Assembly: GCA_045649645.1 (NCBI GenBank)
Contig: JAZRQH010000208.1
Coordinates: 1 to 13,004 of the forward strand
DNA length: 13,004 nucleotides
Reading direction: 5' to 3'
Source of the DNA: RGIG7300 sp045649645
GTDB taxonomy: Bacteria; Bacillota; Clostridia; Oscillospirales; CAG-272
The notes under the pieces are model-generated. The model saw nothing but the letters and a program-made list of their open reading frames with translations, searched no databases and was not told the DNA's origin. This document shows, one piece after another, positions 1 through 6,446 of the stretch (the stretch's first letter is position 1; every line of letters begins with the position of its first letter). The translations under genes were made by a program, and so were the position numbers.

Positions 1-1
1 C

Positions 2-616
2 AAAGCCTTAGGCGGCAGGATAGAAAATCTGCAAAAGCTTTATACAATGGGAGTTCGTTTTCTTACCCTTGTATGGGCAGGGGAGTGCTCGCTTGGAGGA
101 GCTCACGATACCGATATCGGACTTACCGACTTCGGCTATGAGGTTCTTAAAAGCTGCTTTGAGTTTGGTATAATTCCCGACGTTTCCCACGCAAGCGACA
201 AGATGTTTTGGCAGGTGTACGAGGAAGCAAAAAATCAGGGAAAACCCTTTGTTGCCACTCATTCCAACTCTCGTGCCATACATAATCACAGAAGAAACTT
301 GACAGACGAGATGTTCTGTGCTATAAAAGAATCTCAAGGGGTTGTGGGTATCAGTCTTGAGCCTACACACACCTGTGAGGGTGAGCCTACGGTCAAGGAT
401 ATATGTAAGCATATCCTTCACTATGTATCCCTTGGCGGTGAGGATACGGTCTGTCTTGGGTGCGACCTTGACGGCGTTACCCGTAATATAAAGGATATTC
501 CCGACATTTCACATCTTCCTAAGCTCTATGAGGCCATAAAGGCTGAGGGTGTGGATGCGGATAAGATATTTTATAACAATGCAAATAATTTTTATATAAG
601 GAACATAAAACAATGA
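2..616 (+). CDS. Membrane dipeptidase-like peptidase, M19 family (5'-truncated)
   Basis: This is the C-terminal part of a zinc dipeptidase of the renal dipeptidase/peptidase M19 family, whose members cleave dipeptides. The frame is open from base 2 to the TGA at 614-616, so the true start lies outside the window; the ATG at 47 is internal. Visible family signatures are GVRFLTL, then GLTDFG, then DVSHAS and ATHSNSRA, whose histidines match the metal and substrate ligands of the family, then RNLTDE and a GCDLDGV segment in place of the usual G-S-D-F-D-G. The N-terminal metal-binding HxD part and the bridging glutamate lie upstream and cannot be checked. The stop overlaps the thrC start as ATGA, so the two genes are probably cotranscribed and translationally coupled. 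Family assignment is firm; the physiological substrate is unknown. Confidence 0.88.
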   Translation, partial: KALGGRIENLQKLYTMGVRFLTLVWAGECSLGGAHDTDIGLTDFGYEVLKSCFEFGIIPDVSHASDKMFWQVYEEAKNQGKPFVATHSNSRAIHNHRRNLTDEMFCAIKESQGVVGISLEPTHTCEGEPTVKDICKHILHYVSLGGEDTVCLGCDLDGVTRNIKDIPDISHLPKLYEAIKAEGVDADKIFYNNANNFYIRNIKQ

Positions 617-2100
617 AGTATTTCAGTACCAGAAACTTAAATCAGGAGGGCGTATCTGCCGCACAGGCCATCAAGCAGGGTCTTTGCAATGACGGCGGTC
701 TCTTTATGCCCGAGACTATTCCCGCACTTACTCTTGATGATATCACAGCTCTCTCGAAGAAGAGCTATGCAGAGAGAGCGGCATACGTTCTTTCACTTTT
801 CCTTACAGATTATACATATGAGGAGCTTTTAGCAGATTGCTCCGAGGCATACGGTGAAGCACGCTTTAAGGGCGGTGCAGCACCCCTTGCTACCCTTAAC
901 GATAATACATCCGTACTTGAGCTTTGGCACGGTCCTACAAGCGCATTCAAGGATATGGCGCTTCAGATAATGCCCAGACTTCTTTCCCGTGCTCTTGATA
1001 AGACAGGCGAGGAGAGAACCGCATTCATCCTTGTTGCTACCTCAGGTGACACCGGTAAGGCAGCTCTCGAGGGCTACCGTGACGTAAATAAGGTTAGAAT
1101 TACAGTATTCTATCCCGTTGACGGTGTAAGCCGTGTACAGAAGCTTCAGATGGCTACCCAGGAGGGTTCTAACGTTGAGGTATGCGCTGTTATCGGTAAC
1201 TTTGACGATGCACAGAACGGCGTTAAGAAGATCTTCTCCGATAAGTCAATGGCAGAAAAGCTTAACGAAAACGGCTACTTCCTCTCCAGCGCCAACTCCA
1301 TCAACTGGGGTCGTCTTGCTCCCCAGATCGCATACTACGTTTCCGCTTACTGCGACCTTGTGGCTGAAGGCAAGATCAAGCTCGGCGACAAGATGAACGT
1401 ATGCGTTCCCACAGGTAACTTCGGTAACATCTTTGCCGCTTATATCGCTAAGCGTATGGGTCTTCCCGTAAACAAGTTTATCTGTGCCTCCAACAAGAAC
1501 TCTATCCTTACAGATTTCTTAAACGAGGGTACTTACGACCGTAACCGTGATTTCTATACCACTATGTCCCCCTCTATGGATATCCTTATCTCCTCCAACC
1601 TTGAGAGACTTCTTTATCTCATCGGCGGAAGCGAGCGTACCGCACAGTACATGAAGGACCTTAACGAGAAGGGCGTATATACAGTAGATGCAGATATCAA
1701 GGCAGCTCTTGACGCTGAGTTTGCAGGCTATTTTGCAGACGAGGCTGAGTGTGCCGCTACCATCAAGAATACCTTTGCAGAGGGTTATCTCTGTGATACC
1801 CATACGGCAGTTGCTATCTGTGCAGCTAAGAAGTATCAGGCAGAGTCGGGTGATAACACCTATACTGTTGTAGCTTCTACCGCCAGCCCCTATAAGTTTG
1901 CGGCAGACGTTTATAAGTCCATCAAGGCTGACGCTGATTTTGCCGATGACTATGACGCACTCCCTGCACTTAACGAGCTCTCCGGTGTTGAGATACCCGA
2001 GGGTCTAGCAACTCTTATGTCAAAGACAGTTCGCTTTGAAAAGGTCATCGAGGCAGCAAAGATGCCCGACGAGGTTCTTTTTGAGCTTGGAATCAACTAA
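613..2100 (+). CDS. thrC: Threonine synthase
   Basis: This 495-residue PLP enzyme converts O-phosphohomoserine to threonine, the last step of threonine biosynthesis in the cytoplasm. The N-terminus carries the family pattern ending NDGGLFMP (about residues 26-33). The PLP-binding lysine is K113 in GPTSAFKDMALQ, and the phosphate-binding loop is the ATSGDTG stretch (142-148). A later SSANSINWGRLAPQ segment is also typical. Length fits the long bacterial/yeast-like ThrC class. The ATG at 613 overlaps the upstream dipeptidase stop by ATGA; a weak AGGA lies about 10 bases upstream, consistent with coupled translation. Codon use is strongly biased, as expected of a well expressed gene. A hairpin follows four bases after the stop. 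No hom or thrB gene is visible in the window. Confidence 0.97.
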   Translation: MKYFSTRNLNQEGVSAAQAIKQGLCNDGGLFMPETIPALTLDDITALSKKSYAERAAYVLSLFLTDYTYEELLADCSEAYGEARFKGGAAPLATLNDNTSVLELWHGPTSAFKDMALQIMPRLLSRALDKTGEERTAFILVATSGDTGKAALEGYRDVNKVRITVFYPVDGVSRVQKLQMATQEGSNVEVCAVIGNFDDAQNGVKKIFSDKSMAEKLNENGYFLSSANSINWGRLAPQIAYYVSAYCDLVAEGKIKLGDKMNVCVPTGNFGNIFAAYIAKRMGLPVNKFICASNKNSILTDFLNEGTYDRNRDFYTTMSPSMDILISSNLERLLYLIGGSERTAQYMKDLNEKGVYTVDADIKAALDAEFAGYFADEAECAATIKNTFAEGYLCDTHTAVAICAAKKYQAESGDNTYTVVASTASPYKFAADVYKSIKADADFADDYDALPALNELSGVEIPEGLATLMSKTVRFEKVIEAAKMPDEVLFELGIN

Positions 2101-2104
2101 GGTA

Positions 2105-2130
2105 GAAAATGCATCCTTGGATGCATTTTC
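2105..2130 (+). terminator. Perfect stem-loop between thrC and the phosphoesterase gene
   Basis: GAAAATGCAT (2105-2114) pairs perfectly with ATGCATTTTC (2121-2130) around CCTTGG, and the stem may extend two further pairs. The following TTATT is a weak U tract, so this is either a modest intrinsic terminator or a processing/attenuation stem for the dipeptidase-thrC message. It ends only 30 bases before the next start codon. Confidence 0.65.
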
Positions 2131-2159
2131 TTATTAAACAAAGAAAGGAGCAGTTTCCC

Positions 2160-2864
2160 ATGGCACTTTTTGTCCTTGCCGATACACATCTGTCTATCAC
2201 CACCCATAAGCCCATGGACATTTTCGGCACACGTTGGAAGGACCATACCAACCGCATAAAAGAAGAATGGGAAGCTCTCGTTACCCCCGACGATACCGTC
2301 GTTATTCCCGGAGATATCTCCTGGGGTATGAACTTTGAGGAGGCAAAGCAGGACTTTTTATTCCTTGATTCGCTTCCCGGTCATAAGCTGATAAGTAAGG
2401 GTAACCACGACTACTGGTGGGCAACCAAGTCTAAGCAGGATGCCTTTTTTGCTGAGGAGGGTATAACCACCATAAGCCAGCTTTACAACAATGCTTATAA
2501 GGTGGGTGAGTTTATGGTCTGCGGCTCCCGTGGCTGGTATAACGATGACCACAATGCTCCCAAGGACTCGGATTATCAGAAAATAGTCAACCGAGAGGTT
2601 GGACGTATGGAGCTGAGCATCAAGGCGGCAGATGCTATTGACCCCGAAGCCGAGAAGCTGATGTTTCTCCATTTTCCTCCCGTATTCGGAGACTACGTCT
2701 GCGAGGAGATAGTGGACTGTCTCAAGCGGCATAATATCCGCCGTTGCTATTACGGCCATATCCACGGCAAGTACGGCGCACCTCCCGTGATAAATTACGA
2801 CGGAATAGATTTTTATATAATTTCGGCTGATTATCTTAATTTCAAACCACTGTTAATTGATTAA
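2160..2864 (+). CDS. Calcineurin-like metallophosphoesterase
   Basis: This is a 234-residue cytoplasmic phosphoesterase with the complete dinuclear-metal motif series in order: ADTH near the N-terminus, GDISWG, KGNHDYW, HFPP and GHIHG. All metal ligands expected of the family are present, so it should be active, but the substrate (nucleotide, phosphoprotein or lipid) cannot be read from the sequence. The frame opens farther upstream with an ATG at 2109, but that codon lies inside the thrC hairpin. The ATG at 2160 is preceded by AAAGGAG (2144-2150), and it places the first metal motif at residues 8-10, as is usual. No clear promoter is seen between the hairpin and this gene, so it may depend on read-through from thrC. 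Confidence 0.9.
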   Translation: MALFVLADTHLSITTHKPMDIFGTRWKDHTNRIKEEWEALVTPDDTVVIPGDISWGMNFEEAKQDFLFLDSLPGHKLISKGNHDYWWATKSKQDAFFAEEGITTISQLYNNAYKVGEFMVCGSRGWYNDDHNAPKDSDYQKIVNREVGRMELSIKAADAIDPEAEKLMFLHFPPVFGDYVCEEIVDCLKRHNIRRCYYGHIHGKYGAPPVINYDGIDFYIISADYLNFKPLLID

Positions 2865-2890
2865 CAAATTGAAAATTTTACAAATATAAC

Positions 2891-2918
2891 TTGACTTTAC
2901 ATAATAAATATGTAAAAT
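2891..2918 (+). promoter_or_regulatory. Sigma-A-type promoter of tig
   Basis: TTGACT (2891-2896) and TAAAAT (2913-2918) are separated by 16 bp, in an AT-rich stretch beginning 26 bases after the phosphoesterase stop. Transcription should start near 2925, leaving a leader of about 38 bases before the tig ATG. Confidence 0.75.
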
Positions 2919-2962
2919 GGATGTGTTACAAAGTTTTAAGAGATGAAAGGACATTGAAAACA

Positions 2963-4294
2963 ATGGTTAAAGTAAACAACATTGAGACCAACAAGGTAGA
3001 ATTAGAGTTTACTATTGATAAGGAGAGCTTCGACAAGGCTTGCAACGCTGCATACAAGAAGCAGGTTGGCAAGATCCAGATCCCCGGCTTCCGTAAGGGT
3101 AAGGCACCCAAGTCTATGATCGAAAAGATGTACGGCGCAGGCGTATTCTATGAAGATGCACTTAACGATCTTCTTCCCGATGCAGTAGAGGCAGCAGTTA
3201 AGGAGGCAGACATCAAGGTTGTCAGCGCTCCCGAGTATGATATTGATACAATCGACGAAAACGGCGTTGTAGTTAAGGCTAAGTTCTTTGTATATCCTAC
3301 CGTTGAGGTTAAGGAGTACAAGGGTCTCAAGGCTGAGGTTTCCGTTAAGAACATTGTTGCAGCAGACGTAAACGAGGAGCTCAAGAGAGTTCAGCAGAGA
3401 AATGCTAGAACTATCGAGGTAACCGACAGAGCAGCTAAGAAGAACGATACAGTTAACATCGACTATGCAGGTTCCGTTGACGGCGTTCTCTTTGAGGGCG
3501 GCTCCGCTCAGGGTCACGACCTTAAGCTCGGCTCCGGTGCATTCATTCCCGGCTTTGAGGATCAGATCATCGGTCACAAGATCGGCGAGGAGTTCAACGT
3601 AGAGGTTACATTCCCCACCGAGTACCACGCAGCTGACCTTGCAGGCAAGGCAGCAGTATTTGCTACCAAGCTCAACTCCATCAAGGTTGAGGAGCTTCCT
3701 AAGCTTGACGACGAGTTCGCTAAGGACGTTTCTGAATTTGATACACTTGCTGAATATAAGGCTGACGTTAAGGCTAAACTCACAGAGAGAAATGAAAAGG
3801 CAGCTGACGCTGAGGCAAGCGAGCTTATCATGAACGCTCTCCGCGAGAACCTCGTATGCGAGGTACCCGCTCCCATGGTAGAGCGCGAGGCAGAGAACAT
3901 GGTTCGTGACTACGACACCAGACTCCGCATGCAGGGTCTTGACCTTGGTACTTACTTCAAGTATACAGGTATGAACCTCGACTCCCTCCGTGCACAGTTC
4001 ATGCCCGAGGCTGAGAAGCAGGTTAAGACAAGACTTGCTCTTGAGAAGATCGCTGAGGTTGAAAACCTTACCGCTACCGAGGAAGAGATAGGCGAAGAGT
4101 TTGATAAGCTTTCCAAGGCATACGGTGTAGAGGTAGAGAAGGTTCGTGAGCTTGTTGAGGATGCTGCAGTTGCAGACGACATCAAGGTAAACAAGGCATT
4201 TGAGCTTGTTCGTGCTGAGGCTAAGATCACCAAGAAGAAGGTTGCAGCTACCAAGAAGGCTGATGCAGCTGAGAAGAACACCGAAGATAAATAA
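2963..4294 (+). CDS. tig: Trigger factor, ribosome-associated chaperone and prolyl isomerase
   Basis: This 443-residue protein binds the ribosome near the exit tunnel and shields nascent chains. It has the three-domain layout: an N-terminal ribosome-binding domain with GFRKGKAP at residues 42-49, an FKBP-type isomerase domain at roughly 155-242 (DTVNIDYAGSVDG through GSGAFIPGFE), and the helical C-terminal substrate-cradle domain, ending in a lysine/alanine-rich tail. Length matches the family. The frame extends upstream to a TTG at 2891, but that triplet is the -35 box of the promoter; the ATG at 2963 has AAAGGA (2946-2951) upstream and puts the ribosome-binding motif at its usual position. 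It is transcribed from its own promoter and is separated from clpP by a terminator and a 260-base gap. Confidence 0.97.
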   Translation: MVKVNNIETNKVELEFTIDKESFDKACNAAYKKQVGKIQIPGFRKGKAPKSMIEKMYGAGVFYEDALNDLLPDAVEAAVKEADIKVVSAPEYDIDTIDENGVVVKAKFFVYPTVEVKEYKGLKAEVSVKNIVAADVNEELKRVQQRNARTIEVTDRAAKKNDTVNIDYAGSVDGVLFEGGSAQGHDLKLGSGAFIPGFEDQIIGHKIGEEFNVEVTFPTEYHAADLAGKAAVFATKLNSIKVEELPKLDDEFAKDVSEFDTLAEYKADVKAKLTERNEKAADAEASELIMNALRENLVCEVPAPMVEREAENMVRDYDTRLRMQGLDLGTYFKYTGMNLDSLRAQFMPEAEKQVKTRLALEKIAEVENLTATEEEIGEEFDKLSKAYGVEVEKVRELVEDAAVADDIKVNKAFELVRAEAKITKKKVAATKKADAAEKNTEDK

Positions 4295-4300
4295 TCATTT

Positions 4301-4338
4301 CAATCACTTGCATCTTTGGTGCAAGTGATTGTTGTTAT
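4301..4338 (+). terminator. Intrinsic terminator of tig
   Basis: CAATCACTTGCA (4301-4312) pairs perfectly with TGCAAGTGATTG (4320-4331) around a 7-base loop, followed by a T-rich TTGTTATT. It begins six bases after the tig stop. This implies that clpP needs its own promoter. Confidence 0.85.
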
Positions 4339-4508
4339 TGGACATCACAAAAAACACACTCGAAGGGCGAACGACGGATATTTTTGCGCCATACTGCTCT
4401 ACGAAAACTTGAAATAGGCTCCGGCTATTCCTGCGTTTTCTCCGTTTGTCTGGCACAAAACTACCTCGCCGTCGCCTCTCCAATTGGTTTTTAGTGATTG
4501 TCCTATTA
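4336..4508. repeat. Fold-back element with imperfect terminal inverted repeats (MITE-like or structured RNA)
   Basis: The gene-free tig-clpP gap holds a long nested inverted repeat. The ends, TATTGGACATCAC plus A-run (4336-4355) and the complement of GTTTTTAGTGATTGTCCTATTA (4487-4508), agree at about 18 of 22 positions with one gap. Inner stems nest on the same axis: CGACGG (4372-4377) with CCGTCG (4469-4474), TTTTGCGCCA (4382-4391) with TGGCACAAAA (4451-4460; one mismatch), GAAAAC (4403-4408) with GTTTTC (4435-4440), and AATAG (4413-4417) with CTATT (4425-4429). The centre is near 4421. No convincing coding capacity or obvious target-site duplication is seen. It could be a miniature inverted-repeat element, a small structured RNA, or a clpP leader element; the sequence alone does not decide. 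Confidence 0.65.
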
Positions 4509-4526
4509 GATATCACCCCATAAAGT
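4498..4526 (+). promoter_or_regulatory. Candidate clpP promoter overlapping the fold-back element's right end
   Basis: TTGTCC (4498-4503) and TAAAGT (4521-4526) are spaced by 17 bp and end 27 bases before the clpP ATG. The -35 hexamer lies inside the right terminal repeat of the fold-back element. No CtsR heptad repeat (GGTCAAA pair) or CIRCE element is visible nearby. Both hexamers are imperfect, so the call is tentative. Confidence 0.4.
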
Positions 4527-4553
4527 TAGATTTTAAATCAGGAGGATTTTATT

Positions 4554-5138
4554 ATGGCATTAGTACCAACCGTCATTGAACAGACCAACAGAGGCGAGCG
4601 AGCATATGACATATACTCCAGACTCTTAAACGACCGTATCATATTTCTTGCAGACGAAGTTAACGACGTAACAGCATCCCTCGTGGTTGCACAGCTTCTT
4701 TTCCTTGAGGCACAGGATCCCGACAAGGATATCTGTATGTACATCAACAGCCCCGGCGGTAGCGTTTCTGCAGGTATGGCTATCTATGACACAATGAACT
4801 ACATCAAGTGCGACGTATCCACCGTATGTATCGGTATGGCGGCAAGCATGGGCGCGTTCCTGCTTTCCTCCGGCGCTAAGGGCAAGCGTATCGCACTTCC
4901 CAACAGCGAAATCATGATCCACCAGCCTCTTGGCGGTATGCAGGGTCAGGCATCTGATATCAAGATCCACGCAGACCACATTCTCCGCACCAAGGCTAAG
5001 CTCAACGAGATTCTTGCAGCAAACACAGGCAAGCCCCTCGCTGACATCGAGCGTGATACCGACCGTGACAACTTCCTGACTGCACAGCAGGCACTTGAAT
5101 ACGGTCTTATAGACAAAGTTTTTGATAAGAGAGCGTAA
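4554..5138 (+). CDS. clpP: ATP-dependent Clp protease proteolytic subunit
   Basis: This 194-residue serine protease forms the double-heptameric degradation chamber that works with the ClpX or ClpC ATPase. The catalytic triad is visible: S98 in GMAASMGA, H123 in EIMIHQP and D172 in TDRDNF. The INSPGGSVSAGMAIYDTM segment (65-82) supplies the oxyanion-hole region, and the GGMQGQASDI handle region follows H123. The N-terminal MALVPTVIEQ matches the usual processed/axial-loop region. AGGAGG (4540-4545) sits eight bases before the ATG, an excellent ribosome binding site. The stop is only seven bases before the clpX ATG, so the two are certainly one operon. Confidence 0.98.
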   Translation: MALVPTVIEQTNRGERAYDIYSRLLNDRIIFLADEVNDVTASLVVAQLLFLEAQDPDKDICMYINSPGGSVSAGMAIYDTMNYIKCDVSTVCIGMAASMGAFLLSSGAKGKRIALPNSEIMIHQPLGGMQGQASDIKIHADHILRTKAKLNEILAANTGKPLADIERDTDRDNFLTAQQALEYGLIDKVFDKRA

Positions 5139-5145
5139 ATAATTA

Positions 5146-6411
5146 ATGTCAAACGAAAACAACACAAACAACCAGGGTTACCGCTGCTCCTTCTGCGGCA
5201 GAGCGGAAAGGGACGTAATGTTCCTCATTCCTTCTCCCGTAGCCAAGGGCACCTTTATATGCTGTGACTGTGTAGATGCTTGCATGGAGCTCCTCGGCGA
5301 CTATGCACCCGAGGCTGTTAAGACCTCAGGCGGTGGCAAGCTCACATACGAGACCCTTCCCAAGCCTACAGCCATCAAGGAGACCCTTGACGAATACGTT
5401 ATCGGTCAGGACGCGGCAAAGAAGGCTCTGTCTGTAGCGGTGTACAATCACTATAAGCGTATCCTCTCAAAGGACAAAAAGTCGGATGACGGCGTAGAGA
5501 TACAGAAGAGCAACGTTCTTCTTCTCGGTCCTACAGGTGTAGGTAAGACCTTCCTTGCACAGAGTCTTGCCAAGACCCTTCAGGTCCCTTTCGCTATTGC
5601 GGACGCAACTACCCTTACCGAGGCAGGCTACGTAGGCGAGGACGTAGAGAATATTCTTCTCCGTCTTATACAGGCGGCTGACTTTGACATCGAGCTTGCC
5701 GAGAAGGGAATTATCTATATCGACGAGATAGATAAGATATCAAGAAGAAGCGAAAACCGTTCCATTACCCGTGACGTGTCCGGCGAGGGCGTTCAGCAGG
5801 CGCTTCTCAAGATCCTTGAGGGAACGGTATCTAACGTTCCTCCCCAGGGCGGACGTAAGCATCCCAATCAGGACTTTATACAGATCAACACCGAGAACAT
5901 TCTCTTTATCTGCGGCGGCGCCTTTGACGGTATCTCCGAGATAATAGAGAAGCGTAACGGAAGCGGCTCTATGGGCTTTGGCGGCGAGGTAAAGACCAAG
6001 CAGGATAAGCAGCAGACCGCTATATATAAGGACGTTCAGCCCCACGATATTATGAAGTACGGACTCATCCCCGAGCTTGTGGGACGTCTGCCCCTTATCG
6101 TAGGCTTAGAGGGACTTGACAGAGATGCCCTTGTGCGTATCTTAAGAGAGCCCAAGAACTCGCTTATCAAGCAGTACAAGAAGCTCTTTGGTATGGACAA
6201 TATGGACATCGAGTTTACCGACGAGGCTCTCTACAAGGTGGCTGACCTTGCCATAGAGCGTAACATCGGCGCAAGAGGTCTTCGTTCCATAATGGAAGAG
6301 ATGATGCTTGATCTTATGTACGAGCTGCCTTCAAAGACCGACGTAAACAAGGTCATCGTTAACGAAAAGGTAGTTACAGGCGAGGGAAAAGCCGAGCTTA
6401 TAACAGAATAA
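5146..6411 (+). CDS. clpX: ClpX, AAA+ unfoldase of the ClpXP protease
   Basis: This 421-residue unfoldase recognises substrates and threads them into ClpP using ATP. The N-terminal zinc-binding domain has C14-x2-C17 and C39-x2-C42. The AAA+ module shows Walker A GPTGVGKT (128-135), the pore loop GYVG (161-164), Walker B IIYIDEID (189-196), an arginine-finger region LIPELVGRLP (307-316) and the sensor-2 motif GARGLR (375-380). The ClpP-docking tripeptide is MGF (276-278) rather than the more usual IGF or LGF. Length is normal. Only a weak purine-rich GAGAG precedes the ATG, suggesting translational coupling to clpP. The gene ends just before a strong bidirectional terminator; no lon gene follows, unlike in many genomes with tig-clpP-clpX order. 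Confidence 0.98.
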   Translation: MSNENNTNNQGYRCSFCGRAERDVMFLIPSPVAKGTFICCDCVDACMELLGDYAPEAVKTSGGGKLTYETLPKPTAIKETLDEYVIGQDAAKKALSVAVYNHYKRILSKDKKSDDGVEIQKSNVLLLGPTGVGKTFLAQSLAKTLQVPFAIADATTLTEAGYVGEDVENILLRLIQAADFDIELAEKGIIYIDEIDKISRRSENRSITRDVSGEGVQQALLKILEGTVSNVPPQGGRKHPNQDFIQINTENILFICGGAFDGISEIIEKRNGSGSMGFGGEVKTKQDKQQTAIYKDVQPHDIMKYGLIPELVGRLPLIVGLEGLDRDALVRILREPKNSLIKQYKKLFGMDNMDIEFTDEALYKVADLAIERNIGARGLRSIMEEMMLDLMYELPSKTDVNKVIVNEKVVTGEGKAELITE

Positions 6412-6415
6412 AAGA

Positions 6416-6446
6416 AAAAATGTCCTGTTTTTTACAGGACATTTTT
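6416..6446. terminator. Bidirectional intrinsic terminator between clpX and the convergent minus-strand gene
   Basis: AAAAATGTCCTGT (6416-6428) pairs perfectly with ACAGGACATTTTT (6434-6446) around a five-T loop. The A tract on one side and T tract on the other give a U tail in both directions, so it can end clpX on the + strand and the minus-strand gene whose stop codon (6432-6434) lies inside the hairpin. Confidence 0.92.

Noticed and set aside
2109..2159. Upstream ATG for the metallophosphoesterase
   Set aside because: It falls inside the thrC hairpin and lacks a ribosome binding site; the ATG at 2160 has both a good site and the right N-terminus.
2891..2962. Upstream extension of tig to a TTG codon
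   Set aside because: The extension covers the promoter hexamers and adds 24 residues absent from the family; the ATG at 2963 is better.
3002..3628. A 208-residue minus-strand reading frame inside tig
   Set aside because: It is an antisense shadow of a strongly codon-biased gene; the + strand protein is unmistakable trigger factor.
4304..4516. A 70-residue basic minus-strand reading frame in the tig-clpP gap
   Set aside because: It lies entirely within the tig terminator and the fold-back element, has no ribosome binding site, and its Arg-rich composition is explained by the repeat's sequence.
4295..4553. CtsR or CIRCE heat-shock operators before clpP
   Set aside because: I looked for paired GGTCAAA heptads and TTAGCACTC/GAGTGCTAA and found neither.
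4626..5171. A 181-residue minus-strand reading frame across clpP
   Set aside because: It is antisense to clpP with its catalytic triad intact; the predicted product is Cys/Val-rich with no family features.
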